Part shown: piece after piece, positions 26,174 through 34,866 of the stretch
Layout of the letters: each line of letters begins with the position of its first letter
How positions within the stretch are numbered: position 1 is the stretch's first letter
Source: an uncultured Clostridia bacterium
GTDB lineage: Bacteria; Bacillota; Clostridia; Lachnospirales; Cellulosilyticaceae
DNA length: 48,161 bases
Assembly (NCBI GenBank): GCA_937981575.1
Contig: CALJNR010000062.1
Span: 1 to 48,161 of the forward strand
Reading direction: 5' to 3'
Notes under the pieces: model-generated
Database searches by the model: none
The model's input: only the letters and a program-made list of their open reading frames with translations
What the model was told of the DNA's origin: nothing
Translations under genes and position numbers: made by a program

Positions 26174-26211
26174 GGCAGTATAGATCCCTTTTGATCGGGA
26201 TTTATACTGCC
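26174..26211 (-). terminator. Hairpin downstream of asnA
   Basis: GGCAGTATAGATCCC pairs with GGGATTTATACTGCC with one mismatch around TTTTGATC. It lies 107 bases after the asnA stop. The flanking sequence is only moderately T-rich (TTATCCTATTT on the minus strand). Confidence 0.6.
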
Positions 26212-26317
26212 TAAAATATTTTGTTATATGCCTCTTTATTATAACTTTATTGCTCCCTTAATAGAGTTGAGTTGCTTCCCCTGGGTCTTTTATGTTTATA
26301 AAGCTGCGTTTTGTGCC

Positions 26318-27325
26318 TTAAAGTAGGATGATACTGTTTTCCTCGCATTCTTTAATCATTTCATCCGGCCATATAGACGCCTGCACTTCTCCTATATGAG
26401 CCTTTTGAAGAAAATACATGCATATTCTTGATTGGCCGATTCCGCCTCCAACTGTATAAGGAAGTTCCTTATTAATGATCTTCTTATGAAAATCAAGACT
26501 CGCTCTGTCACTGCAGCCTCTTATTTCCAGCTGCTTCACAAGAGATACTTCATCAACTCTGATACCCATAGAGGATAATTCAAAAGCACTTTCTAAAACA
26601 GGATTCCAGAACAGAATGTCTCCATTTAATTCCCAATCATCATAGTCAGGGGCTCTGCCATCATGCTTTTCGCCATTTGATAATTCTTTTCCGATCTTCA
26701 TAACAAAAACAGCTCGTTTTTCTCTGCACACAGTATTTTCTCTTTCTTTAGCTGATAAATCCGGATACTTATCTAAAAGCTCCTGGGAAGTTACAAAAGT
26801 AATTTCATCTGGCAGCCATTTATCAAGGACTGGATATTCAGATGTAATAAACTTCTCAGTTTTTAAGAAAGCATTGTAAATTTGTTTAACAGTTTCTTTT
26901 AGAAAATCTTCACTTCTCATCTCTTTTGAGATCACTTTTTCCCAATCCCATTGATCAACGTAAAGGGAATGTAGATTATCAAGTTCCTCATCTCTTCTTA
27001 TAGCATTCATATCCGTATAGAGGCCTTCATTCACTTCAAATCCATATCTTCCAAGTGCCATACGTTTCCATTTTGCAAGAGAATGAACAACTTCTGCATA
27101 AGCTCCGTTATCATCTAAAATATCAAAACCAACAGGTCTTTCCGTACCATTCAAGTTATCATTAAGTCCTGTCTCCGGTTTAACAAAAAGCGGTGCAGAC
27201 ACTCTGGTCAGGTAAAGTTCATAGGCAAGCGCATTTTCAAAGTAATCTTTTAACTTTTTAATTGCAATTTCTGTTTCTCTTAAGTCAAGTTTTGGTTTAT
27301 ATCCTTCTGGTAATTGCAGTTTCAC
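26318..27325 (-). CDS. asnA: Aspartate--ammonia ligase (asparagine synthetase A)
   Basis: 335 aa, the usual AsnA length. It makes asparagine from aspartate, ammonia and ATP, and is structurally a class II aminoacyl-tRNA-synthetase relative. Recognisable family stretches include [12 protein letters not shown] near the N-terminus, [23 protein letters not shown] and the C-terminal [14 protein letters not shown]. The start is a GTG (GTGAAACTGCAA) behind AAGGAGGAATAA; no ATG fits better. The gene stands alone behind a full T-box leader (27355-27645) with an Asn specifier codon, so it should be transcribed when tRNA-Asn is uncharged. Confidence 0.96.
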   Translation of the reverse strand: MKLQLPEGYKPKLDLRETEIAIKKLKDYFENALAYELYLTRVSAPLFVKPETGLNDNLNGTERPVGFDILDDNGAYAEVVHSLAKWKRMALGRYGFEVNEGLYTDMNAIRRDEELDNLHSLYVDQWDWEKVISKEMRSEDFLKETVKQIYNAFLKTEKFITSEYPVLDKWLPDEITFVTSQELLDKYPDLSAKERENTVCREKRAVFVMKIGKELSNGEKHDGRAPDYDDWELNGDILFWNPVLESAFELSSMGIRVDEVSLVKQLEIRGCSDRASLDFHKKIINKELPYTVGGGIGQSRICMYFLQKAHIGEVQASIWPDEMIKECEENSIILL

Positions 27326-27354
27326 ACTTATTCCTCCTTATAATTAAATAAAAT

Positions 27355-27645
27355 AAAAAACCTCCATCCCCAAACAAAGGGACGAAGGTAAATCGCGGTG
27401 CCACCCTAATTGATTTAAATGCAGGCATTTAAATCCTCTTAGAAACGTACAGATTCTAGTCGATACGTTTTAGATATAACGGTCTACCCCGTCTAAGCCT
27501 ACTAAGCTTTTGCTTTTCGGTTAGAAACTCCAAGATGTTCTTCAACAAATGCCTTGCTGCCGATTTTCAGCTTCCTCGGCTCTCTTATAAGCTTCAGCAT
27601 AAATTTACTCTTCTTATCATTGTCTTTAACTATGATTAAATTCTA
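27355..27645 (-). promoter_or_regulatory. T-box riboswitch, asparagine-specific, upstream of asnA
   Basis: On the minus strand the T-box core AGGGTGGCACCGCG (27394-27407) is followed by a terminator hairpin (about 27361-27389) and a T-run. Upstream, stem I carries GAAG-AAC-ATCTTGGAG with the specifier AAC (Asn) at 27537-27539, plus AAGAGTAAA and AGAGAG motifs. The UGGC of the core matches the GCCA end expected for tRNA-Asn. Uncharged tRNA-Asn would stabilise the antiterminator and switch asnA on. Confidence 0.95.
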
Positions 27646-27651
27646 TATGGA

Positions 27652-27680
27652 ATTATAAATAATTAATAAGCTTTTGTCAA
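27652..27680 (-). promoter_or_regulatory. Sigma-A promoter for the T-box-asnA transcript
   Basis: TTGACA (27675-27680) and TATAAT (27652-27657) on the minus strand are separated by exactly 17 bases: a consensus promoter placed just before the T-box stem I. Confidence 0.9.
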
Positions 27681-27703
27681 GAAGATTTCTAAATTCTTAA
27701 AGG

Positions 27704-28405
27704 CTAAAGGTCATTCCAATTAAGTTCGTGTGTGCCATATTTATGTAGAATATATTCTCTAAATAGTTTTTCTTTCTTTTGCGCATGCTCAAGAAGTTTA
27801 TCAGAAAGCGTCTTCACATCTTCTTTTTCAATACAAGTCAATATTTCTTTATGATCTAGTCTAATAGCTGTTTTAACAGCTGGATCTTTTATTATATGCA
27901 CGCAGTACCTTTCAACTCTTACAAACAAATCATGGTAAGATTTGCTAAGGGCAATATTTCCTCCGCAGTCACATAAAACCTGATGAAACTGTGTATTTAG
28001 TCGATTAAAAACATAAAGATCTTCTTCTTCTTCCATCTCCTGCGAAAGCTGCCTGAGCTTCTCCAGATGCGTACTATTCATCCCCTTTATAATTGCTTTT
28101 GCAGCCCCTTGTTCTAATATTTCCCTTAGCTCAAAAATCATCTGCATTTCTTCTATGCTGAGCGGGGCAACAACTGCTCCTTTGTTAGGAATACAATTTA
28201 CAAGTCCTATAGACTCAAGCTGTATCAGTGCTTCTCGAACTGGAATCAGGCTTACACTAAATTTTTTTGCTATTTCATCTTGTTTTAGCGGTGTACCTCC
28301 TTTAAGTGTCCCCTTTAAAATTCCATCTATCAGCGCATCAGCTATCCTATCAGGAACCGTCTTGTAACTTTCAATTTTGTGAATGTTTATAGACTCCATT
28401 TTCAT
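27704..28405 (-). CDS. GntR-family transcriptional regulator (FadR/FCD type)
   Basis: About 233 aa. The N-terminal winged helix-turn-helix (PDRIADALIDGILKG ... KQDEIAKKFSVSLIPVREALIQLESIGLV) is that of GntR regulators. The C-terminal helical domain has FELREILEQGAAK and the His-containing NTQFHQVLCDCGG and LDHKEILTCIEK segments typical of FCD ligand- and metal-binding domains. Such proteins repress catabolic or transport genes until a carboxylate effector binds. The start is unclear: no good ribosome site precedes the ATGs at 28441, 28405 or 28399, and a TATAAT lies just before 28405. Target genes are not obvious; the amidase gene lies 25 bases upstream in the same direction. Confidence 0.85.
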   Translation of the reverse strand: MKMESINIHKIESYKTVPDRIADALIDGILKGTLKGGTPLKQDEIAKKFSVSLIPVREALIQLESIGLVNCIPNKGAVVAPLSIEEMQMIFELREILEQGAAKAIIKGMNSTHLEKLRQLSQEMEEEEDLYVFNRLNTQFHQVLCDCGGNIALSKSYHDLFVRVERYCVHIIKDPAVKTAIRLDHKEILTCIEKEDVKTLSDKLLEHAQKKEKLFREYILHKYGTHELNWNDL

Positions 28406-28466
28406 GGTTTTATTATAACAGTAATTTAATAAATTTAACATATTTTGACGAATAATAATTTTTTAT

Positions 28467-29132
28467 TTATGCTGTTGGAATCCTATAGTTTATTCCATAA
28501 TACTGCAGAACCCCTTCTACGAGTTCCCTGGCTACTTCATCTCTAAACGCCGGATCTCCCATCAGTATAGCTTCCGGCAGATAATCCATAAAGCCTGGTT
28601 CAATAAGAGCCGCCGGCATTTGTGTCCTTCTTAGCACATAAAAGTTAGCTGGTTTTGCCCCCCTATCTACCTGCGGTGTTCCTCTCAGCAGTGCTTCCTG
28701 AATGTTTCTCGCAAGCCTTTGGCCTCTTGTACTCGTCGTATAATAAAAAGTTTCAACGCCTTGTGCTCTGGTTTGATACTCGAGTCCCAAAATATTGTAA
28801 TGAATGCTTACAAAAACGCCGGGGTCTATATTAGAGGTATTAACCCCTTGATTTCTCAGTGTTGCAATATGCCGCTGATAAGCTGCGTTGGCCCTTTGAA
28901 CACGTTCTGCGAGCGGCGTATCTGTCTCATCTGGAGATGTAAGATAAGTAGCAAACCCTAACTGCCTTGCATACATATCAGCTAAAGCAGCAACTGCCTT
29001 ATTGAATTCATATTCCTGAATAATCCTGCCGTCCGGAAGAGGCGGCGTTCTTCTTTCAGGTGTCGTAATCCCATGCCCGCCGTCTAATATAAGAAGCGGG
29101 GTAAACCCTAGTGTTTGTCTGACATCAATCAT
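28467..29132 (-). CDS. N-acetylmuramoyl-L-alanine amidase (Amidase_3), no signal peptide
   Basis: 221 aa from the ATG behind AAGGGGGATATT; longer starts lack a ribosome site. This is an Amidase_3 zinc enzyme that cuts the amide bond between muramic acid and the peptide stem. The zinc and catalytic residues are visible: His in ILDGGHG (near residue 20), Glu in QEYEFNKAV, His in VSIHYN and Glu in ALIEPGFMD. There is no signal peptide, transmembrane anchor or SH3/LysM wall-binding domain, unlike most autolysins, so it may be released by lysis, act within a mother cell or spore as CwlD-type enzymes do, or be exported by other means. It overlaps the end of the ferritin-like gene by 8 bases, so the two are translationally coupled. 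Confidence 0.88.
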   Translation of the reverse strand: MIDVRQTLGFTPLLILDGGHGITTPERRTPPLPDGRIIQEYEFNKAVAALADMYARQLGFATYLTSPDETDTPLAERVQRANAAYQRHIATLRNQGVNTSNIDPGVFVSIHYNILGLEYQTRAQGVETFYYTTSTRGQRLARNIQEALLRGTPQVDRGAKPANFYVLRRTQMPAALIEPGFMDYLPEAILMGDPAFRDEVARELVEGVLQYYGINYRIPTA

Positions 29133-29655
29133 AATATCCCCCTTCACCTTCAAAGTAGAGAGCACTTAAGTCCCCGTAGGAATCTGTATCAAGATCTGTT
29201 AAAATTCTTGTCAGCTGTTCAATATGTTCTTTTTTATTTCTATTGATGGTTTTTACGACCTGCACTGCCGCAGGCAGTGGTATCTGCATACTAATAATTT
29301 CATTGCAGTTCATCTGGCTTAGCTCCCGCATGATATCCTCTCTGATATAGCTTAAAAGAATAAATCTTCTCTTTTTAACCATAAGGGGGGAAGCTTGAAT
29401 TTTAAAAGAAAGTGTGAAGCCATGGGCACATATTTTTTCATAGGCATCACTTTGATCTTTATCTAGCTCCCGAATAAGCTTAGCTAAAATCCCATAATGA
29501 AGCTTTTCATTTTCTATCATATACTGCCATACTTCATTTAAGTCCTCAAGATCACATTCCTGCATATGCTGCTCATAGTGATTAATGGATTCTAGCGTTG
29601 CTTTCATCAGGATTCTTAAAGAGCAGGTACAACTGACCATTTCACTGTGAAGCAT
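29125..29655 (-). CDS. Helical protein, possibly ferritin-like; function unknown
   Basis: 176 aa, strongly helical. Two segments resemble the metal-binding helices of rubrerythrin/ferritin-like proteins: ENEKLHYGILAKL (ExxH, near residue 50) and NKKEHIEQLTRIL near residue 147. The match is partial and the usual four-helix ligand set cannot be confirmed by eye. The N-terminus is cysteine-containing (MVSCTCSL), the middle holds FKIQASPLMVKKRRF, and the C-terminus is acidic and aromatic (YFEGEGGYYD). TAGGAGG lies 8 bases before the ATG. Its stop overlaps the start of the amidase gene, so the products may act together, perhaps at the cell wall or in the spore; that is a guess from context. Confidence 0.6.
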   Translation of the reverse strand: MLHSEMVSCTCSLRILMKATLESINHYEQHMQECDLEDLNEVWQYMIENEKLHYGILAKLIRELDKDQSDAYEKICAHGFTLSFKIQASPLMVKKRRFILLSYIREDIMRELSQMNCNEIISMQIPLPAAVQVVKTINRNKKEHIEQLTRILTDLDTDSYGDLSALYFEGEGGYYD

Positions 29656-29758
29656 TCATCATGCCTCCTAAACTATCGCTCATATTATTATAGTCTAACG
29701 GCTGGTACACTTATGACTAGATTTTTAAAGCATCTATCAGCTTAGTCTTTATAGGATA

Positions 29759-30433
29759 TTAAATATTTTCTATCTGCCAGTCAATAGCCTCCTTATTCAT
29801 GTGTGCCAGCAGCTCATTTGCTTTATTAAAATGATCACATCCAAAAAAGCCATTATGAGCTGACAATGGACTCGGATGCGCTGCAGTTAAAATTTTATGA
29901 GACTCGTTTGTAACGATACTCATTTTCTTTTTAGCGGGCGTTCCCCAAAGTATAAATAAAATCGGGTCTTCTCTCTGATTTAGAACTTCTATGACATAAT
30001 CCGTGAAAATTTCCCAACCTTTTCCCTTATGTGACCCTGCCTGTCCGCTCCTTACAGTGAGAACTGTATTTAGGAGCAAAACCCCTTGCTTAGCCCATTT
30101 CATAAGATAACCATTATTAGGCACATAACATCCAAGAGTACTATTTAGCTCCTTGTAAATATTTTTCAAAGAAGGCGGAATGGGAACCCCTGGCTGTACG
30201 GAAAAAGCCATTCCATGGGCTTGGTTTTCACCATGATAAGGATCCTGTCCTAAAATAACTACTTTCGTATCTTCATAACTTGTTGTCTTTAATGCGCTGA
30301 AGATGTCATGCATATTGGGATAGATCGTGTGATTACTATATTCATCTTTTAAAAAAGCCCTCAGCTTCTCATAATATGGTTTTTCAAACTCTCCCTGCAA
30401 ATAATCATCCCATGTATTATTAAAAGTAACCAT
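29759..30433 (-). CDS. ung: Uracil-DNA glycosylase (family 1)
   Basis: 224 aa from the ATG behind GAGAGG; an ATG 21 bases upstream has a poorer ribosome site. It carries both family 1 signatures: [17 protein letters not shown], with the catalytic Asp, and the C-terminal [13 protein letters not shown], with the catalytic His and minor-groove loop. It removes uracil from DNA at the start of base-excision repair. Length and motifs are standard. It is monocistronic: the region upstream (30434-30689) has a half copy of the dispersed element and a long hairpin, and no coding sequence. Confidence 0.96.
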   Translation of the reverse strand: MVTFNNTWDDYLQGEFEKPYYEKLRAFLKDEYSNHTIYPNMHDIFSALKTTSYEDTKVVILGQDPYHGENQAHGMAFSVQPGVPIPPSLKNIYKELNSTLGCYVPNNGYLMKWAKQGVLLLNTVLTVRSGQAGSHKGKGWEIFTDYVIEVLNQREDPILFILWGTPAKKKMSIVTNESHKILTAAHPSPLSAHNGFFGCDHFNKANELLAHMNKEAIDWQIENI

Positions 30434-30507
30434 GTTTTCATTCCTCTCATTCATTTTGAATTTCTTTTCTTATGATATCCCTATTAAGAAATAATTATAA
30501 AGTATAT

Positions 30508-30567
30508 AGATTTCACATCTTCAAATTTAAGTTATTCACGATGATACCTGATGTAAAATCATCGTGA
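30508..30567 (+). repeat. Dispersed two-hairpin element, copy C (left half only)
   Basis: TATATAGATTTCACATCTT then AAATTTAAGTTATTCACG and CTGATGTAAAATCAT match the left half of the other copies; the second hairpin is missing. In this copy TCACGATGAT and ATCATCGTGA (30536-30567) form a perfect 10-bp inverted repeat followed by TTGCCTTTTTA, so it may act as a terminator. Confidence 0.7.
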
Positions 30568-30587
30568 TTGCCTTTTTATAACAGCCA

Positions 30588-30636
30588 CCAATCAGCAAAG
30601 AAGACAGACCTTTGGCCTGCCTTCTTTGCTGATTGG
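30588..30636. terminator. Long hairpin between cysK and ung
   Basis: CCAATCAGCAAAGAAG pairs perfectly with CTTCTTTGCTGATTGG (16 bp), and the stem continues inward with two mismatches to a TTT loop: about 23 paired positions in all. It lies 54 bases after the cysK stop. No strong T-run follows on either strand, so it may be a termination or mRNA-stabilising structure. Confidence 0.6.
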
Positions 30637-30689
30637 CTATATAGGATTCACAGCTGCACAAATCCTCAAAAAATGCAGAGAAATAGGTG

Positions 30690-31622
30690 CTACACTTCAA
30701 ATAATGTCGTAGATAAGTATCTTTCTCCCGTATCTGGAAGAAGAACAACTATTATCTTTCCTGCATTTTCCTCCCTTTGTGCCATCTCAGTAGCTGCTTT
30801 AAGCGCTGCTCCTGAAGAAATGCCCGCTAAGACCCCTTCAGTTTTTGCAAGCAGTCTAGCTGCCTTAAAAGCTTCTTCACTTTGTACAGTAATCACTTCA
30901 TCTATCAAATGGCTTTTGTAAATATCTGGTATAAACCCGGCTCCTATTCCTTGAATCTTATGGGGCCCAGGTTTCCCACCTGATAATACAGGGGAATCAT
31001 AAGGCTCAACTGCAATGATCTTAACAGCAGGATTTTTCTGTTTTAAAACAGCTGCACACCCAGTAATCGTACCGCCTGTACCAACTCCAGCTACAAACAA
31101 ATCAACCTTACCATCTGTATCATTCCAAATCTCCAAAGCAGTTGTTTGTTCATGAATAAGTGGATTAGCAGGATTTTCAAACTGCTGCAATATGATAGAA
31201 TCTGATATTTCCTGACGGAGTTCTTCTGCCCGCCGAATAGCTCCGCTCATCCCCTTTACCCCTTCAGTAAGCACAACTTCAGCACCTAAAGCTTTTAATA
31301 TGTTCCGGCGTTCCACACTCATTGTATCCGGCATAGTTAAAATAAGCTTGTACTGCTTAGCTGCACAGATATAAGCAAGTGCAATCCCCGTATTGCCACT
31401 TGTCGGTTCTATAATCGTAGTATGGGGCCCTATAAGATTTTGTTTCTCTGCCTCCTGGATCATCGAATAGCCAATACGGTCTTTTACACTGCTTCCTGGA
31501 TTAAAATATTCAAGTTTAACAAATATATCAGCTGCCAAACTTTTTTCAGCCATATAATTTGAGATATGAAGCAAAGGGGTGTTGCCAATCAGTTCAGTAA
31601 TATTTTTTGCAAATTTAGCCAT
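30690..31622 (-). CDS. cysK: Cysteine synthase (O-acetylserine sulfhydrylase)
   Basis: 310 aa from the ATG behind AAGGAGGAACTGCAA, the normal CysK length; the longer frame upstream overlaps the regulator gene and has no ribosome site. It is a PLP fold-type II enzyme. The PLP lysine is in [11 protein letters not shown] near residue 44, the substrate loop is [12 protein letters not shown], the phosphate cup is [10 protein letters not shown], and the PLP ring contact lies in GISSGAA. It makes cysteine from O-acetylserine and sulfide. The Rrf2-type regulator gene ends 40 bases upstream, matching the CymR-CysK partnership known in Bacillus, where CysK also serves as a signalling partner of the repressor. 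Confidence 0.95.
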   Translation of the reverse strand: MAKFAKNITELIGNTPLLHISNYMAEKSLAADIFVKLEYFNPGSSVKDRIGYSMIQEAEKQNLIGPHTTIIEPTSGNTGIALAYICAAKQYKLILTMPDTMSVERRNILKALGAEVVLTEGVKGMSGAIRRAEELRQEISDSIILQQFENPANPLIHEQTTALEIWNDTDGKVDLFVAGVGTGGTITGCAAVLKQKNPAVKIIAVEPYDSPVLSGGKPGPHKIQGIGAGFIPDIYKSHLIDEVITVQSEEAFKAARLLAKTEGVLAGISSGAALKAATEMAQREENAGKIIVVLLPDTGERYLSTTLFEV

Positions 31623-31662
31623 TTGCAGTTCCTCCTTATGGGGCCTCTTATTTCTTTTAGGC

Positions 31663-32115
31663 CTATATATAGTACATAAAGCTGTCCTTAGCACTTAGCA
31701 TCTGATACTCTTTCATTAGGTCTTCAATAGTCATAGAATCAATCGCTTCACATATGCTTTGTGTTATTTTTTCCCATACATTTTCATAAATACACTGCTG
31801 CATATTTTTTAAAATTAATGACGTATTTTGATTGGAATCTTCTTCAACAATGAGTATTTCTCCTTCTATAGCACGTATAACGTCTCCAACTTTAATCGTG
31901 TCGGGCTTTTTGGCAAGTATATAACCTCCCTGAGCACCTTTGACACTTTTTACGATATTTGCTTTTTTCAGCAAAGAGAAAACTTGTTCCAGGTAGTTAA
32001 CTGATAGTTCCTGCCTTTTTGCAATATGAACGAGGGCCAGCTGCTCGCCGCCTGAATGAACAGCAAGATCAACTAATGCGCGAAGCCCATATCTGGATTT
32101 TGTAGATATTTTCAT
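31663..32115 (-). CDS. cymR: Rrf2-family transcriptional regulator, CymR-like
   Basis: 150 aa. The N-terminal winged helix ([20 protein letters not shown] ... [20 protein letters not shown]) and [10 protein letters not shown] are family hallmarks. Rrf2 members with iron-sulfur clusters (IscR, NsrR) have three clustered cysteines; here only one Cys (QQCIYENVW) is present, as in CymR, the cysteine-metabolism repressor. The second of two adjacent ATGs is better spaced from AAAGGGGG. cysK lies directly downstream in the same direction, which supports a cysteine-responsive role and possible complex formation with CysK. The CymR assignment rests on family and context, not on a binding site I could read. 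Confidence 0.85.
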   Translation of the reverse strand: MKISTKSRYGLRALVDLAVHSGGEQLALVHIAKRQELSVNYLEQVFSLLKKANIVKSVKGAQGGYILAKKPDTIKVGDVIRAIEGEILIVEEDSNQNTSLILKNMQQCIYENVWEKITQSICEAIDSMTIEDLMKEYQMLSAKDSFMYYI

Positions 32116-32185
32116 CATATCCCCCTTTCAATTCCTAGTATTCCTCTATGCTTTATCTTAGAACTTCTAAAGGGCGGTGTCAATA

Positions 32186-33037
32186 CTATTTTTTAAATCC
32201 TTCACCTACAACTTCGTGCATATTTTGAACCGTTACAAATGCAAGCCCATCAATTTCTAAAATATGACGCTTAAGCTCAATAAACTCCCTGCGGTCCATA
32301 ACAGACGTAATAACTGTTTTCGGGGCCTTACTGTAAGCCCCTTCTGCATGATAAATAGTTGCCCCGCGGTCTAAGATCTGAAGAATGTAGTCATTAATTT
32401 TATAAGACGCCTCTGAACTTGAAGGAATAATGGTTACAAACTTTTGAACAGTTATCCCTGAGATAATATAATCAATCAGTGCACTGGTCACTATAATACC
32501 AAGTACAGCGTAAAGCCCTTTTTCAAACCCAAAAATGCCAATTGCCAGTATAACTACTGTCATGTCTGCTATAATAAGACATGTTCCTATATTAAGTCCA
32601 CTGTATTTGGCTATAATCTTTGCAATAATATCTGTTCCTCCTGATGAAGCTTCAAGATTAAAAACAATAGCCTGTCCCATGGCGATTGTCAGCGCACCAA
32701 ACAGCAGCACAACAAGAACATCCTGACTTAAAGGTTTTAGCATAGGGAATAACATTTCTAAAACAACCATTAATAATGAAATCTCTAAACTGCAAATGAT
32801 ACTTTTAAATCCAAAATTTCTTCCGAGTGTTAGAAAACCAATAACAAACATCACAACATTCAAGACTAAGATAATGACCCCTATAGGGACCTGCGGAAGG
32901 ACAGCCTTAACAATAACCGCTAAACCACTTATGCCGCCTGCTGCTAACTGTGACGGCAGCCAGAAAAAATATAATCCCATAGAAACAAGCAGTGCTCCTA
33001 TCAATATTCCGAGATGTTCTTTAATGACTTTTTGCAT
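32186..33037 (-). CDS. YitT-family membrane protein (DUF161 plus DUF2179)
   Basis: 283 aa. Five or six transmembrane segments fill residues 10-195 (for example LGILIGALLVSMGLYFFWL and VLVVLLFGALTIAMGQAIV), with the family motif SSGGTDIIAKII. The C-terminal soluble domain of about 80 residues (FVTIIPSSSEASYKINDYIL ... RREFIELKRHILEID) is DUF2179. YitT proteins are common in Firmicutes and thought to be transporters or channels, with no settled substrate. AAAAGGTGGTTAT precedes the ATG. It is separated from cymR by 70 bases and reads in the same direction, but the products have no known link. Confidence 0.88.
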   Translation of the reverse strand: MQKVIKEHLGILIGALLVSMGLYFFWLPSQLAAGGISGLAVIVKAVLPQVPIGVIILVLNVVMFVIGFLTLGRNFGFKSIICSLEISLLMVVLEMLFPMLKPLSQDVLVVLLFGALTIAMGQAIVFNLEASSGGTDIIAKIIAKYSGLNIGTCLIIADMTVVILAIGIFGFEKGLYAVLGIIVTSALIDYIISGITVQKFVTIIPSSSEASYKINDYILQILDRGATIYHAEGAYSKAPKTVITSVMDRREFIELKRHILEIDGLAFVTVQNMHEVVGEGFKK

Positions 33038-33162
33038 ATAACCACCTTTTCATTTGATAACTTCTCATAAATCTATCATAACCCTTTAAGGCTTAGTGTA
33101 TGTCAAAGCACAAATTTCTAATAGGAAGTTTATGGATATCTTTATTTCTATAGCTCTACAAA

Positions 33163-33206
33163 AAAGAGATACAGAAGTGTATGAAATATACACCCTGTAT
33201 CTCTTT
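33163..33206 (-). terminator. Rho-independent terminator after the DUF4340 gene
   Basis: AAAGAGATACAG pairs with CTGTATCTCTTT, with an inner GTGTAT/ATACAC stem. On the minus strand it is followed by TTTTTTGTAG. It starts 5 bases after the stop of the DUF4340 gene. Confidence 0.9.
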
Positions 33207-33210
33207 AGGA

Positions 33211-34581
33211 TTATTCTTTTATCTCTTCATTAAGGGCACTAAATAGTTCCATTATTTTTGCTTTATTGACTGCAAACTCTACAGTGTCATCCATTCTTAA
33301 GATATAAAAGCTGTTATCGTAAGGAACAAGATCGATCGTCTTAGTCACGCCTTCTTCATAATGATAAACGAGCCGAATTTCTTCTTTTCTAGGCTGCTTT
33401 TGTTCTATCTCAGGATTTTGAAGAACGGCTTCAATCATAATACTTTCTGCGATACGTGTTATAATTTCTTTTGTCTTTAGGTCATCAAAAATTTTATCTG
33501 TCATTTCCCCTTGCAATTGCACCGTTCCATCTGTTAAAATTTCTTTAGTAACTACAAGTTCTAACTCCTTCTCAGGATTTAAAAGAACTATTTTATTAAG
33601 CTTTGAAACATCCGGAATATAAACTTGTTTTCTAATCATTGCAATAGGCTTAATTTCCTCGATCTCTTTGAGAAATGCCTTAGAAGTTTTATAAACATAG
33701 GGCTCTTCATTATACATAAAATAAACTTTTTCCCCATTCCGCATACCAAACTTCACGACCCAGCTGTCATTAATTGTGATAATAAGATCTGGATCATCTA
33801 ATCCATACTGCATAAGATTATCTGCTTCCCCAACAAATTCTTCTTTTTTACATTCATCAAGTATTCTAAAAAGTTCCTCTACTGCCTCACCGCGAAGTTC
33901 ATGAACGTTTTTAAAAAATCCTTCAAGAAGCCACTCTTCATGGTCTTTTGTTCCTGTTTCAGAGTTTTTTTGGATATGAATAAGGGGCTCTGATTTTTTT
34001 GCTACTTTAAGATCAAATATTTCACCAGCTGCCGGCCTAATCATTTCTTTTTGAATGAGATCACCTCTTGTTTGAAAAAGCGCCTTAGCTGCATCGCTTT
34101 TTACTATATATAATGTTTCCGCTAAATCTGTTCCAATGAATAGGCGTGACTGATCTTCTGCATGGTTTCCGAGTCTTAATGTATAATTATTATTTTCTGC
34201 ATCATATAATGTAATAATTCTTGATGTATCATTAAACCCATACTTTTCTTCTTCTTGAACATTGTAAATCACTTGCAGGCTTTCTAATGCCGCCGCTGCC
34301 TGAACTATAGCTTCAACAGCAGCATGATCAAGCTTCAGACTCTCATAATTAGCATCGGTCCATAGGTTATCCCGCTTTTCCAGCATGAGCATATTTTCAT
34401 CCTTAATTTCTATACGTGATATTTGGCTGGCCTCAAATAAATTCAAATTAACCTGGGCATCATTTACTACTTCCTTTTTCACCTTCTGATGAGCTGCTTG
34501 ATTGTTTTTCACCAAAAAAGGAATAGCCATAATGCCTGCGAGCATAAGTATAATCAGTGCTAGTCCTATTTTTTTCTGCAT
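33211..34581 (-). CDS. DUF4340-domain membrane-anchored protein
   Basis: 456 aa from the ATG behind TAGGAGGATACACA. One N-terminal hydrophobic segment (IGLALIILMLAGIMAIPFLV) anchors a large extracytoplasmic domain. The repeats ISRIEIKDENMLMLEKRDNLWTD and DDTSRIITLYDAENNNYTLRLG-type strands match DUF4340, a beta-rich domain often coded next to GldG-type ABC transporter genes. In such operons the protein is thought to be a periplasmic or extracellular accessory. Here no ABC-2 permease gene is adjacent: it is flanked by repeat copy D upstream and its own terminator downstream, so it is transcribed alone. Function unknown. Confidence 0.8.
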   Translation of the reverse strand: MQKKIGLALIILMLAGIMAIPFLVKNNQAAHQKVKKEVVNDAQVNLNLFEASQISRIEIKDENMLMLEKRDNLWTDANYESLKLDHAAVEAIVQAAAALESLQVIYNVQEEEKYGFNDTSRIITLYDAENNNYTLRLGNHAEDQSRLFIGTDLAETLYIVKSDAAKALFQTRGDLIQKEMIRPAAGEIFDLKVAKKSEPLIHIQKNSETGTKDHEEWLLEGFFKNVHELRGEAVEELFRILDECKKEEFVGEADNLMQYGLDDPDLIITINDSWVVKFGMRNGEKVYFMYNEEPYVYKTSKAFLKEIEEIKPIAMIRKQVYIPDVSKLNKIVLLNPEKELELVVTKEILTDGTVQLQGEMTDKIFDDLKTKEIITRIAESIMIEAVLQNPEIEQKQPRKEEIRLVYHYEEGVTKTIDLVPYDNSFYILRMDDTVEFAVNKAKIMELFSALNEEIKE

Positions 34582-34646
34582 TGTGTATCCTCCTAGTTTT
34601 ATTCTTGTCATACAAATTATTTAAACGCTCTTTTTTAATTCTTATG

Positions 34647-34755
34647 CAAAAACAGCCTATAAACCTAAATTATTCATCTCTTAAAATTTGTTTCTCGGAG
34701 TGGTTTCACATCATGTACCATCGTAATTAGATTAAGATTAAAGATGTGAAATCTA
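34647..34755 (-). repeat. Dispersed two-hairpin element, copy D
   Basis: On the minus strand: TATATAGATTTCACATCTTT, then GATGTGAAA (perfect first stem), AGAAACAA and a partner arm GGCTGTTTTT that keeps most pairs through a G-U change. It lies between the divergent DUF4340 gene and the unknown gene at 34867. The remainder of the gap shows nothing else but a ribosome site. Confidence 0.8.
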
Positions 34756-34866
34756 TATACCTATTATAGTATATAGCATTTTTTTTAAATGTACAGAAAA
34801 AAATGCTATCCCTCATGAGAAATTTCGTGTGCTTTCAAGTCGCCATTATCTTTAAGGAGGATTGTG

